Assembly: GCA_945901835.1 (NCBI GenBank)
Contig: CAMDMH010000007.1
Coordinates: forward strand, 1 to 15,881
DNA length: 15,881 nt
Reading direction: 5' to 3'
Origin: Devosia equisanguinis
GTDB taxonomy: Bacteria > Pseudomonadota > Alphaproteobacteria > Rhizobiales > Hyphomicrobiaceae
A model generated the notes under the pieces. It made no database searches and was not told the DNA's origin. It saw only the letters and a list, made by a program, of their open reading frames with translations. Shown piece after piece: positions 7,477 to 13,782 of this stretch; the first letter of the stretch is position 1; each line of letters begins with the position of its first letter. A program made the translations under genes and the position numbers.

Positions 7477-9300
7477 TCATAGCGCCGCGGTCGCAACCTT
7501 GAGCCAGGCGCGCGTTGCGGTGTCGGTAATCTGCGGGATGATCTCTGCCAATACGCGGGCGTGGTAGGTGTCGATCCAGCGGCGTTCGTCCGCCGTGAGG
7601 GCGTCTACGTCGATCAGGCGGCGGTCGTAGGGGGCGAGCGTGAGCGTCTCGAACGACAGCATCGCGCGTTCGCCGCCGGGCGGGACTTTGGCGCTCTCGA
7701 CCAGCACGAGGTTCTCGATGCGGATGCCATAGGCTTTAGCTTTGTAGTAGCCGGGCTCGTTCGACAGGATCATGCCGGGCTCCAGCGCGACCATGCCGCG
7801 CTTTGAGATCGAGGCGGGGCCTTCGTGCACGGAGAGATAGCTGCCGACGCCGTGGCCGGTGCCGTGGTCGTAGTCGAGGCCGAGATCCCACAACGCGCGG
7901 CGGGCCATCGCGTCGAGTTCGACGCCACGCGTGCCCGCAGGAAAGCGCGCAGTGGAGACGGCGATGTGTCCCTTCAAGACGGCGGTGTAGCGCTGGCGCA
8001 TTTCCCTGGTGGGCTCGCCTATGGCGACCGTGCGCGTGATGTCGGTGGTGCCGTCGGCGTATTGCGCGCCAGAGTCGATCAGAAAAAGCTCGCCGGGCTT
8101 CAAGAGGCGCGTGGTGGCGTCAGTAACGCGGTAGTGTACGATCGCGCCGTTGGGGCCGCTGCCTGAGATCGTGTCGAAGGAGATGTCGCGGAGCGCGTCG
8201 GTCTCGCGGCGGCAGGCTTCGAGCTGGCGGACGGCTTCGATCTCGTCGATGCGGCCCGATGGTGCATTGGCGTCGAGCCAGGCGAGATAGCGGACCATCG
8301 CCGCGCCATCACGCAGGTGAGCCGCGCGGGCGCCCTTGATCTCGGCGGCGCTCTTGCGTGCTTTCGGTTCGATGCAGGGATCGCGGCCGCGCATGATGCT
8401 GGCTTTGCCCAGGGCACGCGCGATGGCGAAGGCGGCCGTCTCGGGATCGAGCCGTACTTTGCGGCCTGCGGTCTTCAGCGCCTTCAATCTGATCATCAGA
8501 TCCTTCGGCGGATGCGTGCGTGCGATCGGGGCTAGATGCTGCGCAACGGCCGGCGTGATCTTCTCGGGTGCGATGAACAGTTCGGCCTTTCCCTTCGCGG
8601 GCACGATGGTGAAGGCGAGTGTCACGGGATTGTGCGCGACGTCCGCGCCGCGGATGTTGAACAGCCAGCAGATCGAATCCGGCAGGGTGAGCACAACGGC
8701 GTCCTGGTTTTCGTCCTTCAGCCGCTTTTGCAGATCGGCGAGCTTGTCCGCCGCGGAGACGCCGGCGTAGTTCAACGGCTGCACGATGACGGGGCTTACG
8801 GGGACCGGAGGGCGCTCCTTGCCCCAGACGCGATCGATGAGGTTGGTGGGCACGGCTTTCAGCGTGAGCTGGCGTTTGGCGACGGCCAGGGTCAGCCGCT
8901 CGATCTCGGCCAGCGTATGCAGCCAGGGATCGAAGCCGATCTTGCCTCGTGCGGGGAGCATTTCGACCAGCCAATCCGAGAGCTTCTGCTCGGGCACCTG
9001 ACGGATCGCGAACACAGAGTCATCCACCTCGGCCGCCGATTGGATGGTGTAGCGGCCATCGACGAACAGGCATGCGGCGCGGCGACCGATGGCGGCCATG
9101 CCGGCGCTGCCGGAGAAGCCCGATATAAAGCGCAGCCGTTCGGCGGAGCGGGGGACGTATTCGCCCTGGTGTTCGTCGGCGCGGGGCACGAGGAAAGCGT
9201 CGAGATCGCGGCTGGCGATCTCGGTGCGGAGCAGCTTCACGCGCTGAGCGTGTTGGCCGGCGTTTGGTCCGGCGGCGGGGGCGTCGAAGGTTTGAAACAT
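7477..9300 (-). CDS. Xaa-Pro aminopeptidase, M24B family, long three-domain form
   Basis: This 607-residue metallopeptidase removes an N-terminal residue that precedes proline. It has the long layout also seen in eukaryotic XPNPEP1: two creatinase-like N-terminal domains (about 18-150 and 185-310), a pita-bread catalytic domain (about 325-545) and a C-terminal extension. The five metal ligands are all visible: D409 and D420 in IDSGAQYADGTTDITRT, H483 in GTGHGVG, E515 in SNEPGYY and E529 in GIRIENL. No signal peptide is present, so it should act in the cytoplasm. The ATG at 9300 has only a weak AGGG upstream; TTGCAT and TAAAGT 16 bases apart just before it would give a very short leader. It is a single-gene unit, probably housekeeping peptide turnover. 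Confidence 0.93.
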   Translation of the reverse strand: MFQTFDAPAAGPNAGQHAQRVKLLRTEIASRDLDAFLVPRADEHQGEYVPRSAERLRFISGFSGSAGMAAIGRRAACLFVDGRYTIQSAAEVDDSVFAIRQVPEQKLSDWLVEMLPARGKIGFDPWLHTLAEIERLTLAVAKRQLTLKAVPTNLIDRVWGKERPPVPVSPVIVQPLNYAGVSAADKLADLQKRLKDENQDAVVLTLPDSICWLFNIRGADVAHNPVTLAFTIVPAKGKAELFIAPEKITPAVAQHLAPIARTHPPKDLMIRLKALKTAGRKVRLDPETAAFAIARALGKASIMRGRDPCIEPKARKSAAEIKGARAAHLRDGAAMVRYLAWLDANAPSGRIDEIEAVRQLEACRRETDALRDISFDTISGSGPNGAIVHYRVTDATTRLLKPGELFLIDSGAQYADGTTDITRTVAIGEPTREMRQRYTAVLKGHIAVSTARFPAGTRGVELDAMARRALWDLGLDYDHGTGHGVGSYLSVHEGPASISKRGMVALEPGMILSNEPGYYKAKAYGIRIENLVLVESAKVPPGGERAMLSFETLTLAPYDRRLIDVDALTADERRWIDTYHARVLAEIIPQITDTATRAWLKVATAAL

Positions 9301-9512
9301 GCCCTGACTTTAGCGGACGGCGCCGGGTATGCAATCGGATGGCTCGGCCGGAAAGGCGGCATCAACAACCGCCGCCAACGCATAGTTCCGCATTGTGCGA
9401 TGCAGCATCTCATCTACCGCATGCGCGAAGAAGGGCGTATCTAAGGCTCACGGGCACGCATCGCTTCGGGGCGACGTAGTCCGACAGGTAAACAATCAAC
9501 CCCGGGATCACC

Positions 9513-9794
9513 ATGAGCACAAACCTTCATACGCTCCCCGCGTCAGTGGGGACGGACGAGAGCGGATTGTCTTTCGGCGGCCGTATCGCAACAGCGCTCC
9601 AGCAGATCGCGTCCAAGTTCCAGGAAGCTCTGGCGCTGCGCCGGTCGCTGCGCGAAATCGAGGCTCTCACCGATCGCGAACTGTCCGATATCGGGCTGGC
9701 GCACGACGAGATCCATCGCCTGCGCCGCGGCGACGTGTTCACGCCGCTGGGCTGGACCGGCCACGACGTCAGCCGCGAGAAGCTGCCGTTCTGA
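9513..9794 (+). CDS. DUF1127 (YjiS-like) small protein
   Basis: A 93-residue protein with a DUF1127 domain at residues 43-67: LRRSLREIEALTDRELSDIG, followed by LAHDEI. The long poorly conserved N-terminal part (1-40) and the proline- and tryptophan-containing tail are common in longer alphaproteobacterial members. In this class, small DUF1127 proteins have been linked to RNA turnover and to control of phosphate or carbon metabolism, so a regulatory adaptor role is plausible but not shown by the sequence. GGGA lies five bases before the ATG. It stands alone between the divergent aminopeptidase gene and the CoxM-type gene. The 212-base upstream region 9301-9512 shows no clear promoter to me. 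Confidence 0.88.
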   Translation: MSTNLHTLPASVGTDESGLSFGGRIATALQQIASKFQEALALRRSLREIEALTDRELSDIGLAHDEIHRLRRGDVFTPLGWTGHDVSREKLPF

Positions 9795-9860
9795 AGGCTT
9801 CAGCGGGCGGCGTTGCTCTTGTATGATGCCGCCACGTCTGTAATCCTGAGATCGACAAGC

Positions 9861-9891
9861 TCTCCCTTCGCGGATCGTTCGTGAAGGGAGA
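9861..9891 (+). repeat. Near-perfect 14-bp hairpin upstream of the CoxM-type gene
   Basis: The segment folds as a 14-base-pair stem (two G-T pairs) with a 3-base loop: tctcccttcgcgga pairs with ttcgtgaagggaga. It ends 24 bases before the ATG at 9916. It shares the 11-mer gttcgtgaagg, in the same orientation, with the hairpin at 7437-7472, so both may belong to one repeat family. It could also terminate the DUF1127 transcript, 66 bases beyond that stop. Confidence 0.55.
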
Positions 9892-9915
9892 CCGCGACAC
9901 GATCACGGGTAAGGC

Positions 9916-10773
9916 ATGAAAGCGCCAGACTTCGCCTACGAGCGCGCCGATACACTGGGCCATGCGCTAGCTCGCCTCGCAGAGTTGAAAGACCGCGCAC
10001 GCATTCTGGCTGGCGGCCAAAGCCTCGTGCCGACCCTCAACTTGCGTCTGCAATCACCGGAGGTGATTCTCGACATCGGCCGGATTTCGGAGCTACGCGG
10101 CATCCGCGTCGAAGGAAGCGCGATCCGCATCGGCGCCCTGACCCGGCACGCCGACCTCCTCACTTCGGACCTTCTGGCCCTGTCGTGTCCTCTGCTGCCG
10201 ATGGCGGCGCATCACATCGCCCACCCTGCGATCCGCAACCGCGGCACCATCGGCGGCAGCATAGCGCTCGGCGATCCTGCGGCCGAATTGCCCGCCTGCA
10301 TCGTCGCCCTCGACGCCAAGATCGTCGCGATGAGCACAGCGGGCGAGCGGCGGATCGCCGCGCGTTCCTTCTATACCGGCGTCTATTCGAACGTGCTCGC
10401 GCCCACGGAGTTGATCGTCGCTGTCGAGATCCCATTCCTGAAATCTGGAGAACGGGACGGCTTTCTCGAGCTGTCACGGCGCGAAGGCGATTACGCGATG
10501 ATCGGCGTCGCGGCGCGCGGAGCTCTGGCCGATGGGAAATTCAGCTCGCTGTCGCTGGCGTATTTCTCGGCTGGCGACCGGCCGCTCCTGGCGCCCGCGG
10601 CTACCCGTGCCTTGACCGGCAAGGCTCTCGACGCCGCCACACTCGATACAGCCGTCGGCGCGCTCGCGGGCGAACTGCCCGAGCACAAGGACCTCCAGGC
10701 TGATCCGGCCGTACGCCGCCACCTCGCCGGCGTTCTGCTCCGTCGGCTGGTGACGCAGATGATGGCCGCGTAG
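9916..10773 (+). CDS. FAD-binding (medium, CoxM-type) subunit of a molybdenum hydroxylase
   Basis: A 285-residue protein of the xanthine dehydrogenase / CO dehydrogenase medium-subunit family, which carries FAD between the [2Fe-2S] small subunit and the electron acceptor. The two FAD-contacting motifs are present: AGGQS at 32-36 and TIGGS at 111-115. The C-terminal part (about 175-280) matches the CO-dehydrogenase flavoprotein C-terminal domain. Length is normal for CoxM (about 285-290), so it is a separate subunit and not a fragment. Normally small and large subunit genes (CoxS, CoxL types) adjoin it, but none is in this window on either side. The ribosome binding site is weak (GGG at 9907-9909). 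Its stop is six bases from the convergent host-attachment pseudogene. Partners and substrate are unknown. Confidence 0.88.
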   Translation: MKAPDFAYERADTLGHALARLAELKDRARILAGGQSLVPTLNLRLQSPEVILDIGRISELRGIRVEGSAIRIGALTRHADLLTSDLLALSCPLLPMAAHHIAHPAIRNRGTIGGSIALGDPAAELPACIVALDAKIVAMSTAGERRIAARSFYTGVYSNVLAPTELIVAVEIPFLKSGERDGFLELSRREGDYAMIGVAARGALADGKFSSLSLAYFSAGDRPLLAPAATRALTGKALDAATLDTAVGALAGELPEHKDLQADPAVRRHLAGVLLRRLVTQMMAA

Positions 10774-10779
10774 CGTCCT

Positions 10780-11232
10780 TCAATCGCTATCGAACGACTT
10801 CGACACCGCCGTCGTGATATCCGCGATGGGCTTCTTGACGTAATCGGCTGCGATCTCCTTGGCGATGCGGCGTTGCAGTTCGTGGCCGAACGCCTTTCGC
10901 ATCACACCCAGCGCGGAGGGCGGGGCGACGATCACGATGTGCTCGAAGGCGTGCGCGGCAGCTTCCTTCTCGAGATCCGCGGCGATACCGACGACGAAGC
11001 GGTCCTCGGCCCTCTGATGCAGATCGGGCGCCTCGACCGACGAGCGATGCTGACCCTGAGATTCGTGCACGCGGCCGGGATGATCGCGCCCCCGCTCGTG
11101 CGACGGCGGGTTGGTCTGGTCGTAACGCCGGAGGACGCTGAGCCGGGGCTAGAGCGCCGTGCCTTCGTTGACGAGAATGATCCCGTGCGCACCGTCGACG
11201 ACGGCGACCCACATCTTGGAGGCCAGCTTCAT
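10780..11232 (-). pseudogene. Host-attachment family protein gene split by an amber codon
   Basis: The frame from ATG 11232 (GGAG nine bases upstream) reads MKLASKMWVAVVDGAHGIIL and continues to codon 27. It meets TAG at 11149-11151 and continues in the same frame to the TGA at 10780. The downstream part has the look of the Host_attach family (protein required for attachment to host cells): LRRYDQTNPPSHERGRDHPG, then RVHES, FVVGIAADLEKEA, HIVIVAPPSALGVMRKAF and a final KKPIADI segment. With the amber ignored it is 150 residues, the usual family length. The 3' part could only be made by readthrough or from GTG 11070, which has no good ribosome binding site. The family carries an RNase-like BaeRF fold in some annotations; attachment is the historical name. 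Most likely a recent nonsense pseudogene. Confidence 0.72.
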
Positions 11233-11260
11233 GGCGTTTTGCTCCGATCGTTTTGCGCAA

Positions 11261-11314
11261 CCTACCGGTTTGGTGATCCCGGCCTTTACCGGTAGGGCCG
11301 ATACGAGGCCGGGA
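11261..11314. repeat. Two interleaved perfect inverted repeats (pseudoknot order)
   Basis: The arms cctaccggt (11261-11269) and accggtagg (11288-11296) are perfect complements. So are tcccggcc (11277-11284) and ggccggga (11307-11314). The arms come in the order A-B-A'-B', so the two stems either exclude each other or form an H-type pseudoknot. The block lies 29-82 bases upstream of the host-attachment start and downstream of the unrecognised broken gene, on the strand of both. It could be a leader element, an operator or a terminator. Confidence 0.5.
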
Positions 11315-11410
11315 CATTGAGCCAGGGCAATCGACGGCAGGCAAAAAGCGTTCCCTGCTGCGCGTACGTATGGGATGCCGACATCCGTTGGCTGGCAACG
11401 GCGGCAATCA

Positions 11411-11740
11411 TCACCGCGCCTTCCTGCGGGCGGCTTGCTTGCGGTCCTCGACGAGACGCTCCGCCTCGCGCCGCAGATCGGCCTCGCGGATGCCCCTGCC
11501 GGTCAGTCCGGGCGAGCCGATATCGAACTCGACCACGATATCGCCGGACTTGCCGACCCGGCACGAGAAGGCGAGCACGTGGCCGTCCCATTCCATCTGC
11601 TAGTGGGCGATCGCAAAGCCCTGGCCATGCTGGATAACGGCGCGAAGCGCGATCACGGCGACGGACGCGATGTCCCGGTCGATGAGGGCCGCGGCCGCCG
11701 GACTGGCAAAACAATAAAAAGGAAACAGAGCACGTGCCAT
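11411..11740 (-). pseudogene. Unrecognised small gene split by an amber codon
   Basis: I do not recognise the family. ATG 11740 has a strong AAAGGAG ribosome binding site seven bases upstream. The frame runs 46 codons (MARALFPFYCFASPAAAALI start) to TAG at 11600-11602, then continues open through QMEWDGHVLAFSCRVGKSGD to the TGA at 11411, 109 residues in all if the amber is read. Codon use on both sides of the TAG looks coding (many G/C third positions), and the residues across it, FAIAH-stop-QMEWDG, read smoothly. The end is very basic (RKQAARRKAR). The alternative is two tiny genes with TAG-CAG-ATG reinitiation, but the second ATG (11596) lacks a ribosome binding site. A one-base change from CAG, GAG, AAG or TGG would explain the stop. 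Confidence 0.5.
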
Positions 11741-11747
11741 AGAGGAT

Positions 11748-11807
11748 CTCCTTTGCCCAACACGCGGCGCACGCCGACATGGCGTGACCGGTGGGATGGC
11801 AAAGGAG
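11748..11807 (-). promoter_or_regulatory. Leader structure that can mask the ribosome binding site
   Basis: In minus-strand RNA the sequence CUCCUUUGCC (11807-11798) is a perfect 10-base complement of GGCAAAGGAG (11757-11748), which contains the ribosome binding site of the gene starting at 11740. Between them cacgcc/ggcgtg forms a perfect 6-bp hairpin with a 5-base loop. The closed form would block translation. This is the layout of an RNA thermometer or a ligand- or sRNA-controlled switch, but no known class is recognised. Confidence 0.4.
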
Positions 11808-11812
11808 GGTGG

Positions 11813-11842
11813 GGCTAAGCGCTCATGGGCGAGGGCTTAGCC
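11813..11842 (-). terminator. Hairpin downstream of the DUF1330 gene
   Basis: The arms ggctaagc (11813-11820) and gcttagcc (11835-11842) are perfect complements. Inside, one G-G mismatch is followed by ctc/gag and a 6-base loop. It lies 61 bases after the DUF1330 stop and just upstream of the masking structure, separating the two genes. No T-run follows. Confidence 0.4.
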
Positions 11843-11903
11843 GCCGTTTATGGCGAGATGCGGGCGCACCACCGACATGGCGCGTCCCGCAATGCAGACT
11901 GCC

Positions 11904-12194
11904 TCAGAGGCCTTCGACGATCCGGATGTCGCGATCCGCGCCGTCGCCGAGTTCCTTGAGCGCGGCCTGATAGCCGGGGCTGTCGTGTGCGGCGATGGCG
12001 GCCGCGACGCTGGGGAACTCGGTGATGACCGCGCGCTGCATCAGGCCGTTCTCGAAGGTCTTGGCGGGATTGCCGCGCACGACGAACTTGCCGCCGCCGG
12101 CTTCGATCGCGGGACCTGCCAGCTTGGCATATGCTGCGAGATTGTCCGGCTTCGAGATCGAGCGATACGTCGTGATCCAATAACCCTTGGCCAT
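11904..12194 (-). CDS. DUF1330 family protein
   Basis: A 96-residue protein of the DUF1330 family, small dimeric alpha-beta-barrel (ferredoxin-like) proteins of unsettled function. Typical features are the start AKGYWITTYRSISKPDNLAA, the block GGKFVVRGNPAKTFEN, and the FPSVAAAIAAHDSPGYQAAL segment near the C-terminus, ending in DIRIVEGL. Length is normal and the gene appears intact, unlike the two genes downstream of it. The start at 12194 has GAGGAG about eight bases upstream. It is cytoplasmic, with no signal peptide. It diverges from the secreted-protein gene at 12414, with a 219-base space between. Confidence 0.9.
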   Translation of the reverse strand: MAKGYWITTYRSISKPDNLAAYAKLAGPAIEAGGGKFVVRGNPAKTFENGLMQRAVITEFPSVAAAIAAHDSPGYQAALKELGDGADRDIRIVEGL

Positions 12195-12413
12195 GATGGC
12201 GTCTCCTCTGGATGATGTTGGGTTGATGGGGATGGCCCACCTTAACGACTACGCGGCCGCACACAAGATAGGCGGAACCTAACGATCAGCCGCACGCTCC
12301 GGGATAACTCAGGGCCGCTCCGGTAACCGGGGATGAAATTTATTCGCAACCCGATGAAACCGACGGACTCACGTTACGTATCTCCACCAGGATCATCCGA
12401 GGGACAACTCGCC

Positions 12414-12785
12414 ATGGGCGTTCGATCGATTGCCGCCGCCGCTACACTTGCGCTCGGCCTTGCTGCGACTATAGCAGCGGCCGAGGACCAGTTCGAGAAA
12501 TGGCCGGTGCTGCGCTCGACGTTCCCCTCCACGGGCGGTGGCGGCATGATGATCAAGGGCTATGATCCCGTCATCACCGGGGCGAAGTGCATCACCACGT
12601 TCATGGCGGTCGAGCCTGGGCCGAACCCCAACGTCTACACCAGTGTGATCGAATTCGAAGCGCAGCAGGCGCAAGGCGGTACGCTTTGCACAAACGGCAA
12701 ATGGCGGGCGTTCGAGGGCGGCGCGTCCGGCACCACGCCGTTCCGCGTGTTCTTCAAGGACGGCGTGTTCCGCGGCAGCCCGTGA
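12414..12785 (+). CDS. Small secreted protein of unknown function (123 aa)
   Basis: I do not recognise a named family. The start at 12414 is chosen over the in-frame ATG at 12333 because it has GAGGGA nine bases upstream and puts a clean signal peptide at the very N-terminus: MGVRSIAAAATLALGLAATI, with cleavage expected after AAA at residue 23. The mature part of about 100 residues begins EDQFEKWPVLRSTFPSTGG. It has two cysteines (in GAKCITTF and GTLCTNGKW), which could form one disulfide in the periplasm. There is no lipobox or membrane segment. The gene converges on the reductase gene with only seven bases between the stop codons. Function cannot be inferred from neighbours on the other strand. 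Confidence 0.75.
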   Translation: MGVRSIAAAATLALGLAATIAAAEDQFEKWPVLRSTFPSTGGGGMMIKGYDPVITGAKCITTFMAVEPGPNPNVYTSVIEFEAQQAQGGTLCTNGKWRAFEGGASGTTPFRVFFKDGVFRGSP

Positions 12786-12796
12786 GTTGTACTCAC
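12782..12796. terminator. Small hairpin spanning both convergent stop codons
   Basis: gtgagt (12782-12787) and actcac (12791-12796) form a perfect 6-bp stem with loop tgt. It contains the TGA of the plus-strand gene and the stop of the minus-strand reductase gene. It is too short and lacks T-runs for a confident terminator, but it is placed to serve both genes. Confidence 0.3.
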
Positions 12797-13782
12797 CCGG
12801 CAGCCAGCCAAGCCCTGGCACGATCCATCCAACCTTCGGCCTCGGGCTGAGCCGCCTCGAACGGATCGGCGTGGAACTCCGCGCCGGCCTCGAGTGCGAG
12901 GTTCGCCACGGCGTCGACAAGGACCGGACTGCCAGCGGCATAGACGATATCGTCCTCGCCCAGCGGCGGCAGATCCTGGCTCGCACTGCCGTAGGCAGGT
13001 AGCTCGCCCGGCGTTGCATCCTCGACCGCGGCCATCGCGAGAACATTCGGGTGGGCGGTCGCCAAATCGAGTGCGGGGCCCATGTAGTACGACGCGAGCT
13101 TGCGCGAATTGGCGACGAGCACCATGCGGCGATGCGGGTTCTCGGCGAGCGCTGCGGCGGCTACGCTCCACACCGGCGCAAAACCGGTGCCGCTTCCGAT
13201 GAGCACCAGACGCTTTTCTTGCGAAGGCCGCAGGTAGGCATGCCCGAACGGTCCTTCGACCAAAACGGAATGACCTGCGCGAATGGCGCTGCCGAGCTGC
13301 GGCGTGACCTTGCCACCGCGCACGCGCTTCACGTGCAGCCTGATGCGACCATCGGCAGGTCCACCTGCAAGCGGCGCAGTCGGGCTGAATGCGCGATCGG
13401 GAAATCCGCGAAAGCGAAAGCGGCAATACTGCCCCGGCCAGATCTCCATTGCTTTCCCCGGTTCGATCACGACCTCGACGATATCGAGGGCGAGATCCGT
13501 CAACGCAGCGATGCGGCCTCCGACTTGGCTCACCGTTGGCAGCGGCTCGGCTTCGATCTCGAGATCGGAGAACACCATCGCCTGCCACGCATGCACCATG
13601 CCGGGCTGTCGCGACTGTCCGCCGAGCGTTATGCCGGCGCGCACGAGACACGCGCCGCAGCGGCCCGCCCTGCAATCGTGGGGCAAGTCCACCCCTCCGG
13701 CGATCGCCGCGTCGAGAACGAGTTGCCCGGAGCGCGCGTGGCACCGGCTCTCGCCGACGCGAATGGTGTGCAGTCTCGCCAT
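12793..13782 (-). CDS. [2Fe-2S]/FAD/NAD(P)H electron-transfer reductase
   Basis: A 329-residue reductase of the type that feeds oxygenases or cytochromes: N-terminal plant-type ferredoxin domain (1-80), FAD domain (about 85-185), NAD(P) domain (about 190-329). The cluster motif is C37-RAGR-C42-GA-C45. The FAD motif RAFS (130-133) and nucleotide motif GSGTGFAP (196-203) are intact, as is YAAGSP near the end. The fourth cluster cysteine, expected in a HACQA-like stretch, is tryptophan W66 (HAWQA). The start at 13782 overlaps the upstream stop as TGATG, with GGAGG inside the upstream gene, showing translational coupling. No signal peptide, so it is cytoplasmic. It probably passes electrons from NAD(P)H to the cytochrome b domain of its partner. 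An upstream in-frame extension to 13857 is rejected. Confidence 0.88.
   Translation of the reverse strand: MARLHTIRVGESRCHARSGQLVLDAAIAGGVDLPHDCRAGRCGACLVRAGITLGGQSRQPGMVHAWQAMVFSDLEIEAEPLPTVSQVGGRIAALTDLALDIVEVVIEPGKAMEIWPGQYCRFRFRGFPDRAFSPTAPLAGGPADGRIRLHVKRVRGGKVTPQLGSAIRAGHSVLVEGPFGHAYLRPSQEKRLVLIGSGTGFAPVWSVAAAALAENPHRRMVLVANSRKLASYYMGPALDLATAHPNVLAMAAVEDATPGELPAYGSASQDLPPLGEDDIVYAAGSPVLVDAVANLALEAGAEFHADPFEAAQPEAEGWMDRARAWLAAG

Noticed and set aside
10780..11232. TAG reassigned as a sense codon
   Set aside because: TAG terminates several intact genes in this window at sensible positions, so reassignment is not needed to explain two broken genes.
11286..11780. 164-codon minus-strand open frame starting inside the leader hairpin loop
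   Set aside because: Arg/Gly-rich shadow in another frame; the frame starting at 11740 has the ribosome binding site and better coding character.
12333..12413. Upstream start for the secreted protein at 12333
   Set aside because: No ribosome binding site, and it would place 27 polar residues before the signal peptide.
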